Shown one piece after another: positions 16,707 through 24,909 of a stretch of 64,000 nucleotides of DNA. The first letter of the stretch is position 1, and the number at the start of each line of letters is the position of its first letter. The notes beneath the pieces were generated by a model that was not told where the DNA came from, ran no database searches, and saw only the letters and a program-made list of their open reading frames with translations. A program made the translations under genes and the position numbers. The stretch is from Hydrogenophaga taeniospiralis (lineage in GTDB: Bacteria; Pseudomonadota; Gammaproteobacteria; Burkholderiales; Burkholderiaceae_C): contig NZ_JAHBAG010000001.1 of assembly GCF_020510445.1 (NCBI RefSeq), forward strand, positions 62,001 through 126,000, written 5' to 3'.

Positions 16707-17533
16707 GACAACCGCAGGCGCTGCACGATCTCCACCGTCGCGGCGCTCTGGTTCATGGTGTAGAAGTGCAGCCCGGGCACGCCGGCGCGGTGCAGGCGAT
16801 CGCACAGGTCGCTCACCACGTCCAGCCCGAAGGCCTTGATGGACGCGGTGTCGTCGCCATAGGCCTGCAGGCGCATGCGGATCCAGCGCGGAATCTCGGC
16901 GCCGCAGGCGTCGGAGAAGCGCATCAGCTGGGTGGAGCTGGTGATGGGCATGATGCCCGGCACCACCGGCACGTCCACGCCCTGCTGGCGCAGGTCGTCC
17001 ATGTAGCGGAAGTAGGCGTCGCTGTTGAAGAAGTACTGGGTGATGCCCGAGTTCGCGCCGGCCCGGACCTTGGCCACGAACGCGTCCAGGTCGGCCTGCG
17101 GCGACTTGGCCTGCGGGTGGGTTTCCGGGTAGGCCGCCACCTCGATGTGGAACTGGTCGCCGGTTTCGGCGCGCACGAAGGCCACCAGATCGCTGGCGTA
17201 GCGGAACTCGCCGCCCAGGCCGTAGCCGCTGGGCAGATCGCCGCGCAGGGCCACCAGGCGGTGAATGCCGGCACCCGCATAGGCCGCGAGCCGCTCGCGG
17301 ATGGACTCGCGCGACTGGCCGATGCAGCTCAGGTGCGGCGCCGCCGAGCAGCCCTCGGCCATGATCTCGGTCACGGCCTGCAGCGTGCCGTCCTGCGTGG
17401 AGCCGCCGGCGCCAAAGGTGACCGAGCAGAACTCGGGCTTGAGCGCGTAGAGCCGCTGGCGCACGGCGCGCAGCTTCTCGGCGCCGTCGGGTGTCTTGGG
17501 CGGAAAAAACTCGAAACTCAGTGGCAGAGCCAT
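16703..17533 (-). CDS. metF: methylenetetrahydrofolate reductase MetF
   Basis: 276 residues, the usual size of bacterial MetF, an FAD enzyme that reduces 5,10-methylene-THF to 5-methyl-THF for methionine synthesis. Visible landmarks are SFEFFPPKT at the N terminus (catalytic Glu), SVTFGAGGSTQDGT, LVALRGDLPS, the EVAAYPETHPQA segment, ITQYFFNSDAYFRYMDD and VPGIMPITS. It lies 36 bases after tlyA and overlaps the rlpA-like gene by 4 bases. Together with the riboswitch-controlled ahcY upstream it forms a methyl-cycle unit. Confidence 0.96.
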   Translation of the reverse strand: MALPLSFEFFPPKTPDGAEKLRAVRQRLYALKPEFCSVTFGAGGSTQDGTLQAVTEIMAEGCSAAPHLSCIGQSRESIRERLAAYAGAGIHRLVALRGDLPSGYGLGGEFRYASDLVAFVRAETGDQFHIEVAAYPETHPQAKSPQADLDAFVAKVRAGANSGITQYFFNSDAYFRYMDDLRQQGVDVPVVPGIMPITSSTQLMRFSDACGAEIPRWIRMRLQAYGDDTASIKAFGLDVVSDLCDRLHRAGVPGLHFYTMNQSAATVEIVQRLRLS

Positions 17534-17569
17534 GGTGTTGCCTCAGTGGGGTGGCACGGGGCGCCGGCC

Positions 17570-18337
17570 TCAGACCGTGCGCCGCGCCCAGACAAAAAAT
17601 TCGCGGTTGCCGTCACCGCCGGTGATGGCGCTTTCAAAATAGTCCTGCATCGCCAGCCCGTTGTCCAGGCAGGCCTGTTCGATTCGCTCGCGCACCCGTG
17701 CGTAGCTCGTGGCGCTCTTCACCAGGCCGCCCTTGCCGATGTGTTCGGGCTGCAGCTCGAACTGCGGCTTGACCAACATCAGCAAGTCGCCACCGCCTTT
17801 CAACAGCGGCACGATGGCCGGCCACACCAGGGTCTGCGAGATGAACGACAGGTCGCCCACGATCAGGTCGAACGGTGCCGCGGCGGCCTCGCCACCGGCT
17901 TGCGCCAGGTGCTCCGCCGTGAGTTCGCGGGCGTTGCATTTTTCGATGCAGACCACGCGCGCATCGCCGTGCAACTTGGGGTGCAGCTGACCCTGCCCGA
18001 CATCGACGCCCACCACCTGCGCGGCGCCGCGCTGCAGCAGGCAGTCGGTGAAGCCACCGCTGCTCTGGCCCACGTCCAGACAACGCAGACCGGTCACATC
18101 GATGCCGCCGTGCAGGAGCGCGCCTTCCAGCTTCAGGCCGCCACGCGACACGAAACGCGACTCCGCCGTGTCCAGCAGCTCCAGCTCCACCGTCTCACGC
18201 AGTTCGTCGCCGTTTTTGGTGACGGCCTTCCAGTCGCCACCGGCCAGGCGCCAGCGCACGCCAGCGGCGATCAGCCGCTGGGCCTGCGAGCGCGAAGCGG
18301 CGAGGCCGCGTTCGACGAGAAGTTGATCAGCACGCAT
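17570..18337 (-). CDS. tlyA: TlyA-family rRNA 2'-O-methyltransferase (S4 + FtsJ domains)
   Basis: 255 residues. The N-terminal S4 RNA-binding domain (about 1-60; RADQLLVERGLAASRSQAQRLI) is joined to an FtsJ/RrmJ-like SAM methyltransferase. FSRGG-like VSRGGLKLEGAL, the SAM motif CLDVGQSSGGFTDCLLQRGA, DLIVGDLSFIS and LVKPQFEL are visible. TlyA of mycobacteria methylates 16S and 23S rRNA riboses and was first called a hemolysin. Activity in betaproteobacteria is inferred. Its place between the SAH hydrolase and MetF genes fits a SAM-using enzyme co-regulated with SAH removal. A GC-rich repeat fills most of the gap from ahcY. Confidence 0.9.
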   Translation of the reverse strand: MRADQLLVERGLAASRSQAQRLIAAGVRWRLAGGDWKAVTKNGDELRETVELELLDTAESRFVSRGGLKLEGALLHGGIDVTGLRCLDVGQSSGGFTDCLLQRGAAQVVGVDVGQGQLHPKLHGDARVVCIEKCNARELTAEHLAQAGGEAAAAPFDLIVGDLSFISQTLVWPAIVPLLKGGGDLLMLVKPQFELQPEHIGKGGLVKSATSYARVRERIEQACLDNGLAMQDYFESAITGGDGNREFFVWARRTV

Positions 18338-18417
18338 GAGCTGTAGATTTCCAGAGGAACCGCCACGTCAACGACACGCGGCCAGCGGCCGAAAGGCCAC
18401 GCGCCGCCCCAGGGCGC

Positions 18418-18490
18418 CGCGGAACCGGCTTCGCCGGGCCGCCAGCGCCGCCCCCTGGGGAGTGACGCCGAAGGCGGCGCGGGGGGATCA
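18418..18490. repeat. GC-rich comamonad repeat between ahcY and tlyA
   Basis: Starts GCGGAACCGGCTTCGCCGGG and ends GACGCCGAAGGCGGCGCGGG plus GGGATCA, where TCA is the ahcY stop codon. It aligns base for base with 62461-62532 and with the arm at 22323-22400. The hairpins CCGGCTTCGCCGG and CGCCGAAGGCG are obvious. It abuts the end of ahcY and may act as a 3' structure. Confidence 0.7.
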
Positions 18491-19936
18491 ATACCTATAC
18501 GTGTCGGGCTTGTACGGGCCTTGCTTGGGCACGCCGATGTACGCCGCCTGCTCGTCGCTCAGCTCGCTCAGCATCGCGCCCACCTTCTTCAGGTGCAGGC
18601 GCGCGACCTTCTCGTCCAGGTGCTTGGGCAGCACGTAGACCTTGCCCACGTCGTAGCCTTCGGGGTGGGTGAACAGCTCGATCTGGGCGATGGTCTGGTT
18701 GGCGAAGCTCGACGACATCACGAAGCTGGGGTGGCCGGTGCCGCAGCCCAGGTTCACCAGCCGGCCCTTGGCCAGCAGGATGATCTTCTTGCCGTCCGGG
18801 AAGATCACGTGGTCCACCTGGGGCTTGATCTCTTCCCACTGGCACTTTTCTTCCAGCTTGGCGACCTGGATCTCGTTGTCGAAGTGGCCGATGTTGCAGA
18901 CGATGGCCTGGTCCTTCATGGCGGCCATGTGCTCGAAGGTGATCACGTCGCGGTTGCCGGTGGTGGTCACGAAGATGTCGGCCTTGTCGGCGGCGTACTC
19001 CATGGTCACGACCTTGTAGCCTTCCATCGCGGCCTGCAGGGCGTTGATGGGGTCGATCTCGGTCACCCAGACCTGGGCGGAGAGGGCGCGCAGGGCCTGG
19101 GCCGAGCCCTTGCCCACGTCGCCGTAGCCGGCCACGCAAGCCACCTTGCCGGCGATCATCACGTCGGTGGCGCGCTTGATGCCGTCCACCAGGCTCTCGC
19201 GGCAGCCGTAGAGGTTGTCGAACTTGCTCTTGGTCACCGAGTCGTTCACGTTGATGGCGCGGAACAGCAGCGTGCCCTTGGCCGACATCTCCTTCAGGCG
19301 GTGCACGCCCGTGGTGGTCTCTTCGGTCACGCCGATGATCTGGGCGCTCTTGCGGCTGTACCAGGTGCTGTCCTCGGCCAGCTTGGCCTTGATGGCGGCG
19401 AACAGGATGCGCTCTTCTTCGCTGCCCGGGTGGGCCAGCACGGACAGGTCTTTTTCGGCGCGCTTGCCCAGATGCATCAGCAGCGTGGCGTCACCGCCGT
19501 CGTCCAGGATCATGTTCGGGCCTTCGCCTTCACTGCCCTTGGGGCCAAAGTCGAAGATGCGGTGGGTGTAGTCCCAGTAGTCGACCAGGGTCTCGCCCTT
19601 GACGGCGAACACCGGCGTGCCGGCGGCGGCGATGGCGGCAGCGGCGTGGTCCTGCGTGGAGAAGATGTTGCACGAGGCCCAGCGCACTTCGGCGCCCAGG
19701 GCCTGCAGGGTCTCGATCAGCACGGCCGTCTGGATGGTCATGTGCAGCGAGCCGGTGATGCGCGCGCCCTTGAGCGATTGCTTGGGCGCGAATTCTTCGC
19801 GGATGGCCATCAGACCGGGCATTTCGGTCTCGGCGATGCGGATTTCCTTGCGGCCCCAGTCGGCCAGGCCGATGTCGGTGATGGCGCAGTCGGTCAGATT
19901 GGCCGATGCAGCGGCGGCGGGAATGCGTGCGTTCAT
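18488..19936 (-). CDS. ahcY: S-adenosyl-L-homocysteine hydrolase
   Basis: 482 residues from the ATG at 19936 (AGGAG upstream). An in-frame ATG 21 codons earlier lies in the riboswitch-terminator leader and is not used. AhcY splits SAH to adenosine and homocysteine with a bound NAD. Landmarks are [39 protein letters not shown], the Rossmann motif [13 protein letters not shown], the NAD-contacting ITTGN-like VTTTGNRDV, and the terminal KPDTYRY. The bacterial 40-residue insertion is present. Expression is governed by the SAH riboswitch directly upstream. tlyA, metF and an rlpA-like gene follow. Confidence 0.98.
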   Translation of the reverse strand: MNARIPAAAASANLTDCAITDIGLADWGRKEIRIAETEMPGLMAIREEFAPKQSLKGARITGSLHMTIQTAVLIETLQALGAEVRWASCNIFSTQDHAAAAIAAAGTPVFAVKGETLVDYWDYTHRIFDFGPKGSEGEGPNMILDDGGDATLLMHLGKRAEKDLSVLAHPGSEEERILFAAIKAKLAEDSTWYSRKSAQIIGVTEETTTGVHRLKEMSAKGTLLFRAINVNDSVTKSKFDNLYGCRESLVDGIKRATDVMIAGKVACVAGYGDVGKGSAQALRALSAQVWVTEIDPINALQAAMEGYKVVTMEYAADKADIFVTTTGNRDVITFEHMAAMKDQAIVCNIGHFDNEIQVAKLEEKCQWEEIKPQVDHVIFPDGKKIILLAKGRLVNLGCGTGHPSFVMSSSFANQTIAQIELFTHPEGYDVGKVYVLPKHLDEKVARLHLKKVGAMLSELSDEQAAYIGVPKQGPYKPDTYRY

Positions 19937-19986
19937 GGTTCGCTCCTGAGAAGGTTGAATGAACCACCCCACGCGCGAAACGGGAA

Positions 19987-20015
19987 TAAAAAAGCCCATC
20001 GCACGGAAGTGGATG
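19987..20015 (-). terminator. intrinsic terminator in the ahcY leader
   Basis: On the minus strand CATCCAC and GTGCGATG pair across a TTCC loop with one bulge, followed by GGCTTTTTTAT. It sits directly after the SAH aptamer and before the ahcY ribosome binding site. It is therefore the likely expression platform: SAH binding should favour read-through, because SAH riboswitches activate ahcY. Confidence 0.75.
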
Positions 20016-20091
20016 AGCGTCGTTGCATGGATTTCCGAGCCTCACGCCCCGCGCTGACCGGTGGTCAGGGGTGCGCTGCAACGCTCCTCGG
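20014..20091 (-). ncRNA. SAH riboswitch upstream of ahcY
   Basis: On the minus strand the leader begins CCGAGGAGCGTTGCAGCG and, after a G/C hairpin, continues GAGGCTCGG then TGCAACGACGCTCA. The CCGAG(C) and GCTCGG arms pair, and GAGCG-TTGCA pairs with TGCAACGACGCTC. This is the conserved core of the SAH-responsive aptamer known mainly upstream of ahcY in beta- and gammaproteobacteria. The gene context is exactly right. The predicted transcription start (about 20094, after TAGAAT at 20101-20106) places the aptamer at the very 5' end. Confidence 0.93.
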
Positions 20092-20100
20092 ATGGCAACG

Positions 20101-20106
20101 ATTCTA
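20101..20106 (-). promoter_or_regulatory. -10 element of the ahcY promoter
   Basis: TAGAAT on the minus strand, about 10 bases before the first conserved base of the riboswitch. The -35 region is not convincing. The site lies between the divergent ahcY and HAD genes. Confidence 0.55.
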
Positions 20107-20150
20107 ACGCAGGCGCCCGTTTTGGCTATCTGCGAAACTGGCGGGCCTTT

Positions 20151-20954
20151 ATGACCCATCCCCCGCTATCCGACTGGCCGCTGGCCGAGCGCGCGCGCAT
20201 CCACGGCGTGCTCACCGACATCGACGACACGCTCACCACCGAGGGCGTGATCACGCCCGACGCCCTGGCCGCCCTGCACGCGCTGCGCGCCGCCGGCCTG
20301 CCGGTGTTCGCCATCACCGGGCGCCCGGCGGGCTGGAGCGAGGCCTTTGCCCTGGCCTGGCCGGTGAACGCCATCGTGGCGGAGAACGGTGCCGTGGCGC
20401 TGTGGCGCGGCGCCGATGGCGCGCTGTGCAAGGCCTGGCTGCAGGACGAGGCCACCCGCCGCGCGAACTTCGCGCAACTGCAGGCGGTGGCGCAAAACAT
20501 CCTGACCACACTGCCACACACCCGCTTGTCGCAGGACAGCCCGGGGCGCGAGACCGACATCGCCATCGACCACAGCGAGTTCGCCCACCTGGACGACGCG
20601 TCGATCCACGCGGTGGTGCGCCTCATGCGGGCCGGTGGCCTGAACGCCACGGTCAGCTCCATCCACATCAACGGCTGGATCGGCGGACACGACAAGCTCG
20701 CCGGCGCGCGATGGATCGTGCGCAGCCACCTGGCGGTCGAGCTCGACGCCGAGCTCGACCGCTGGGTCTACGTGGGCGACTCCACCAACGACGCGCGCAT
20801 GTTCGGCCACTTTGCGCACAGCGTGGGCGTGGCCAACGTGGCGCGCTTCTGGGACCAGCTGACGCACCGCCCGCGCTACGTGACGCCAGGCGAACGCGGC
20901 GCGGGCTTCGCCGAGCTGGCACACGCTGTGCTCACCGCGAAGGCGATCGCATGA
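20151..20954 (+). CDS. HAD-IIB family sugar phosphatase
   Basis: 267 residues from the ATG at 20151. HAD motifs are DIDDTLTTEG (nucleophile and general acid Asp, near residue 23), FAITGRPAGW (motif II) and GDSTND (motif IV). The conserved DIAIDHSE lies in the type IIB cap region. This layout is that of mannosyl-3-phosphoglycerate/sucrose-phosphate phosphatase-like enzymes. The true substrate cannot be read from the sequence. The stop overlaps the ATG of the MFS transporter (ATGA), suggesting the two are co-expressed. Confidence 0.82.
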   Translation: MTHPPLSDWPLAERARIHGVLTDIDDTLTTEGVITPDALAALHALRAAGLPVFAITGRPAGWSEAFALAWPVNAIVAENGAVALWRGADGALCKAWLQDEATRRANFAQLQAVAQNILTTLPHTRLSQDSPGRETDIAIDHSEFAHLDDASIHAVVRLMRAGGLNATVSSIHINGWIGGHDKLAGARWIVRSHLAVELDAELDRWVYVGDSTNDARMFGHFAHSVGVANVARFWDQLTHRPRYVTPGERGAGFAELAHAVLTAKAIA

Positions 20955-22204
20955 TCGAACACCCGCTGCCGCCCGGCCACGGCGGCTCGCCCCTGCCCGC
21001 CGCCGCCCCGGCCCGTGCCCGGCTCGGCCTGGTGGCCATCTTCGGCGCCACCTTCTTCGAGCTGGTGGGCTATTTCATGCTGCTGCCGCTGCTGCTGTTG
21101 CGGCTCAAGGGCGACGGCGTGTCCACCACGCTGGCCGGGCTGTTCGCGGCCAGCGGCTGGGTGGGCGTGTTTCTCATCACGCCGTTCGCCTCGGCCATCA
21201 CCCAGCGGCTCGGGCGCCGGCCCACGCTGTGGCTGTCGGCGCTGATCCCGGTGATCTCCACCACCGGCTTTCTGCTCACCGACTGGCTGCCCGCGTGGTT
21301 CGTGCTGGACTTCATCGCCGGCGCGGCCTCGGGCCTGCGCTGGGTGCTGGCCGAGGCGGTGGTGGCCGAGTTCGCGCCGCCCCTGAAGCGCGGCCGCATG
21401 GTGGGCCTGTTCGAGACCATGGTGGGCACCACCTTCGTGATCGGCCCTGCCCTGCTCGCCGTGCTGGGGCCGCAGAACCCGGCGGCGCTGTGGCTGGTGC
21501 TGGCCAGCCTGTTCATCGGCCTGCTGTGGAGCCTGGCGATCCCTCCGCTGCCGCGCGCGGTCGACGCCCACAGCGCGCGCGTGGGCCTGCACGGCGTGTG
21601 GCATGCGCTGCGCGCGCACCCGCTGATCATGGCGGTGGGCTTCGTCGGTGGTTTCTTCGAAAGCGGGCTCACCTCCATCCTGCCGCTGTACGGCCTGAGC
21701 CTGGGTCTGGGCGTCGCGGCGGCGGCCTTGCTGGTCTCGGCCAGCGGCCTGGGCAGCGCACTCATGATGCTGCCCGCCGGCCTGCTGGCCGATCGGCTGG
21801 GCGGCCTCCCGCGCTGGGGCGGCGCCCACCGCGCGCGGCTGGCGATCATGCGCGCCTGCGCGCTGGTCACGCTGGCGGCCACGGCGCTCATTCCCTTCGT
21901 GGCCGGCACGCCCTGGCTGGCGGCGGCGGTGGCCTTCTTCTGGGGCGGCGCGGGTGGCAGCCTTTACACGCTGGCGATGATCGACATCGGCTCGCGCGAA
22001 GAGGGCATCACCCTGGTCAACAGCACCGCCGTGCTGGTGCTGTCGTACACCCTGGGCGGCGTGCTCGCCCCGGCCCTGGGCGCGGCCATGCTGGATTGGG
22101 CGCCGGTGCTCGGCTTCCCCGCGCTGCTACTGGCCGTGGCCGGGCCGGGCTGGTGGCTGTTGCGCAGGGAAAGCCGCTCTTCAAGGCCTCTGAGAAGCGC
22201 CTGA
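20951..22204 (+). CDS. MFS transporter
   Basis: 417 residues with about 12 membrane segments. The loop-2 signature is visible in modified form (ASAITQRLGRRPTL), and a second one follows helix 8 (GLLADRLGGLPRWGG). It is a major facilitator with no clear substrate. It is translationally coupled to the HAD phosphatase, so the pair may import and process a sugar derivative; this is inference only. The last 12 codons or so (SRSSRPLRSA) come from a repeat module that is duplicated 101 bases downstream, so the native C terminus may have been replaced. Confidence 0.85.
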   Translation: MIEHPLPPGHGGSPLPAAAPARARLGLVAIFGATFFELVGYFMLLPLLLLRLKGDGVSTTLAGLFAASGWVGVFLITPFASAITQRLGRRPTLWLSALIPVISTTGFLLTDWLPAWFVLDFIAGAASGLRWVLAEAVVAEFAPPLKRGRMVGLFETMVGTTFVIGPALLAVLGPQNPAALWLVLASLFIGLLWSLAIPPLPRAVDAHSARVGLHGVWHALRAHPLIMAVGFVGGFFESGLTSILPLYGLSLGLGVAAAALLVSASGLGSALMMLPAGLLADRLGGLPRWGGAHRARLAIMRACALVTLAATALIPFVAGTPWLAAAVAFFWGGAGGSLYTLAMIDIGSREEGITLVNSTAVLVLSYTLGGVLAPALGAAMLDWAPVLGFPALLLAVAGPGWWLLRRESRSSRPLRSA

Positions 22205-22405
22205 AGCAACACCAGACCAGGCCAGCGCGGAACTGGCTCCGCCAGGCCGCAGCTGATGGCCGCCGTGCAACGAAAGCCCCCTCAAAGCCTCAGAGCACCG
22301 CCCGAAGCAACGCCAACCCAGGCCAGCGCGGAACTGGCTCCGCCAGGCCGCAGCTGGCGCCCCCCGGGGGGGGGGTGACGCCGAAGGCGGCGCAGGGGGG
22401 GACCG
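22178..22405. repeat. duplicated 101-bp module and GC-rich repeat between MFS and sulfur transporter genes
   Basis: A 39-bp stretch beginning CCAGGCCAGCGCGGAACTGG occurs perfectly at 22217-22255 and 22318-22356. The sequence before each copy (CTTCAAGGCCTCTGAGAAGC versus CCTCAAAGCCTCAGAGCACC) is also related, so a module of about 101 bp is tandemly duplicated. The second copy runs into CCCCCCGGGGGGGGGGTGAC and GCCGAAGGCGGCGCAGG, the same element as at 18418-18490. The module also supplies the end of the MFS gene. No gene is visible in the remainder. Confidence 0.75.
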
Positions 22406-22406
22406 T

Positions 22407-23528
22407 TCAAGGCGCAGCGGTCGGAGCGCTCGCCGCCCGCGGTGCCGGATCGTCCGAAGGCGCCGGTGCGGGCGCGGGTTTGTTCGCGCCGTCGAACACG
22501 CGGTCGGCCACACCGCCACCGATCCACATGCCCGCCAGCGTGACCCAGGCCGTGAGCGCGAAGATCGCGCCGCCCGTCATGCCCGCGCCCACGGCGCAGC
22601 CCCCCGCCAGCATGGAGCCAAAGCCCATCAGGATGGCGCCGACGATGTAGCGCGGCATGGTGTAGCCGCCGCCGAAGCCTTCGAGCTTCCAGTCGCCCCC
22701 CACCAGGGCGCCCACCAGCGAGCCGAGAAACACCCCCGGCATCAGGCCCAGGCCAAAAGTCCAGGGTTCGCCGGGCGCGCTGAGCACCCGCATCAGCCAC
22801 TCGGCCGAGGGGCCGCTGAAGGTCAGGCCCTGGATCTGCACCGGTTCGAAGGAATGCGCCATCACCTGGTAGGTGCCGGCCCAGGCCAGCGCCACCATCA
22901 GCCCGGTGCCGATGCCGCCGGCCCACTTCCAGAAGCCCCAGCCACTGCGGTAGGCGAAAAACAGCGCGGTCACCAGCCAGACCATGCCGAACGCCAGGCC
23001 GTCCCAGGGCCCGGCCCCGACCAGCGCGAGCAGGCTGCGCGAGGGGCCACCGTCCACCACCCACCAGGTCGACACGGTTTCGCGCCAGGGCGCGAGCACG
23101 CCGTTGAGCGAGGCCTGTGCCGTGACCGCGAAGATCAGCCCCGAGAGCAGCGCGCGCAGGTTGCCGTTGGCCGACAACACCAGCAGCCGGCTCGCGCAGC
23201 CGCGCGTCATGACCATGCCCACGCCGAAGATCAAACCGCCCAGCAGCGCGCCTGAGAGGCTGCCGCGCGCCGAGAGCTGGCGCGCCGTGCTCACGTCCAG
23301 CAGCCCGGACAGCACCAGCAGCTGCGCGGCCACCACGGCGGTTGCGAACGCCAGCAGCCACACGGTGAGCTTGTCGCCGAAGCGGCCGTGCCAGAACTCG
23401 ATCACCGCCGCGCGCAGGCAGAAACGCGAGCGCTGGGCAAAAAAGCCGAAGCCCAGCCCGGCCAACAGGCCGCACAGGGCCAGCACGCCCGGTTCCCCCA
23501 CCCGCTCGATCCAGCTTGTCCAGTCCAT
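22407..23528 (-). CDS. YeeE/YedE (TsuA-like) thiosulfate/sulfur-compound transporter
   Basis: 373 residues, about nine or ten membrane segments. The family cysteines are present in the right setting: RSRFCLRAA in the first half, MTRGCASR, and LAGGCAVGAG in the second half. In TsuA these cysteines line the thiosulfate path through the membrane. The C-terminal tail is Ala/Pro-rich and unstructured. No tusA/yeeD gene is adjacent, which is common for long fused YeeE proteins. The substrate (thiosulfate or a related sulfur compound) is inferred from the family. Confidence 0.87.
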   Translation of the reverse strand: MDWTSWIERVGEPGVLALCGLLAGLGFGFFAQRSRFCLRAAVIEFWHGRFGDKLTVWLLAFATAVVAAQLLVLSGLLDVSTARQLSARGSLSGALLGGLIFGVGMVMTRGCASRLLVLSANGNLRALLSGLIFAVTAQASLNGVLAPWRETVSTWWVVDGGPSRSLLALVGAGPWDGLAFGMVWLVTALFFAYRSGWGFWKWAGGIGTGLMVALAWAGTYQVMAHSFEPVQIQGLTFSGPSAEWLMRVLSAPGEPWTFGLGLMPGVFLGSLVGALVGGDWKLEGFGGGYTMPRYIVGAILMGFGSMLAGGCAVGAGMTGGAIFALTAWVTLAGMWIGGGVADRVFDGANKPAPAPAPSDDPAPRAASAPTAAP

Positions 23529-23674
23529 GACGTCTCCGTTTATGAAGATATGCGCAATCGATCATGTTACGCCGGCCAATCACCCCAAAGCTTGACGCGG
23601 CGCAACTTCTGGCGAACCCGGCGCGCCGGGTAAGCTCCAACGCCCCACCCGTACCCGCACCGAAAGGACTCCCC

Positions 23675-24058
23675 ATGGCCATTCCCTGGCTGGTTGCGCT
23701 CAAAGTCATTCCCTGGGGCGATGTGATCGAACACGCGCCCAAGGTGCTCAGCGCCGCGCGCAAGCTGCTGGAGCGCCAGCGCGCGCAGACCCCGGCGATG
23801 CCCACCGCCGACGTCATCGAGATGCCGGCGGGCGAAACACCGAGCCTGGGAGAGCTGACAAACCGCCTGATCGCGGCGCAGCAGCAGATCCACCAACAGG
23901 CCCAGGCGCAGGAGCAACTGACCCAGACCGTGGCCGAACTGGCCGAACAGAACGCGCGCCTGGTCACCGCCGTGGAGGCGCTGCGCGTGCGCACGCGCCT
24001 GCTGCTCTGGGGTTTTGTGGCGCTGGCATTGGCGCTGGCCTGGATGGCCTGGGCCTGA
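23675..24058 (+). CDS. small tail-anchored coiled-coil protein of unknown function
   Basis: 127 residues from the ATG at 23675, with AAAGGA 7 bases upstream. The N terminus is short and hydrophobic (AIPWLVALKVIPWGDVI). Residues about 55-100 are Gln/Glu/Leu-rich and should form a coiled coil (AAQQQIHQQAQAQEQL). The last 20 residues are a single membrane helix (LLLWGFVALALALAWMAWA) at the very C terminus. That is a tail-anchor layout. I do not recognise a named family. It stands alone between two minus-strand genes. Confidence 0.75.
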   Translation: MAIPWLVALKVIPWGDVIEHAPKVLSAARKLLERQRAQTPAMPTADVIEMPAGETPSLGELTNRLIAAQQQIHQQAQAQEQLTQTVAELAEQNARLVTAVEALRVRTRLLLWGFVALALALAWMAWA

Positions 24059-24092
24059 ACCGGCCGGCTCGGTTGTATTGGGGCGGGCGGCC

Positions 24093-24836
24093 TCAGCGGC
24101 GGCGAAACGGCGCCTGGTAGAGCCACACCGGTTTGCCATCCACGTTCTGCAGCCGGCCCTGCGGCGCCCAGCCGCCGGCCTCGAACTCCAGGCTCACCAG
24201 CCAGCTCCCGGGCCGCAATTCGCCCGCCGCCTTGTCCATCGCGCGCGGCATGCTCTCGGGCCGCTGAAACAGATAGACCAGGTCGTAGCCCGACCAGTCG
24301 GCGGCCCAGATGTCGGCCCGGCGCACCTGGGCAAAACGGCAGCGCAAGGCGCACAAAGCGGTGAGCGGCCAGCTCCATTCCAGGCCGTGGATGCGGGCCT
24401 GGGGGTATTCACCGTGCAGCGCCTTCAGGCCCGCGCCGAGCCCGCACCCGGCGTCCACCACCCGCGCGCCGTCCGGCAAGGGCGCCTTGTCCGCCAGGCC
24501 CCGCAGCGCCGTGGCCGGGGTGGGAAACAGCGGCGCATCGCGCCAGGTGTTGAGCGGGTAGAGCGCGAGCAGCAGCGCCAGCGGCAGCAGCCAGGCCCAG
24601 GCCGGCAGACCGGCCGCCGCACCGCTGGCCAGCAGCGAGAGCGGGAACCCGGCCAGCATGAACACCCGGCGCCAGGGCGTGCGCCCGGTCCAGGCCGGCA
24701 GGCCCGAGACCAGCAACGCCAGCACAAAGGCCGCCACCGCGCCCAGCCCGGCCACGCGCAGCCCCAGGAAAACACCCCAGGCGAGCGCCCAGGTCAGCAG
24801 TGCGGGGAGCGGCCAGATCAGCATGGTGAGCGGCAT
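24093..24836 (-). CDS. class I SAM methyltransferase with N-terminal membrane segments
   Basis: 247 residues from the ATG at 24836. Upstream in-frame codons reach into uvrA and are rejected. The first 100 residues hold about four hydrophobic helices. A Rossmann methyltransferase follows, with the glycine-rich motif I VVDAGCGLGAGLKAL, the acidic motif II GLEWSW and the ADIWAADWSGYDLVYLF stretch. Membrane-tethered methyltransferases of this type are widespread in betaproteobacteria and uncharacterised. It begins 73 bases after the uvrA stop on the same strand. Confidence 0.75.
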   Translation of the reverse strand: MPLTMLIWPLPALLTWALAWGVFLGLRVAGLGAVAAFVLALLVSGLPAWTGRTPWRRVFMLAGFPLSLLASGAAAGLPAWAWLLPLALLLALYPLNTWRDAPLFPTPATALRGLADKAPLPDGARVVDAGCGLGAGLKALHGEYPQARIHGLEWSWPLTALCALRCRFAQVRRADIWAADWSGYDLVYLFQRPESMPRAMDKAAGELRPGSWLVSLEFEAGGWAPQGRLQNVDGKPVWLYQAPFRRR

Positions 24837-24909
24837 TGTCGCCGCTGCCACCGGCCTGCCGGGCCACAGTCGTCGCTCCTGGAGAAAGGCGCTCAGCGGC
24901 GCGAGGGGA

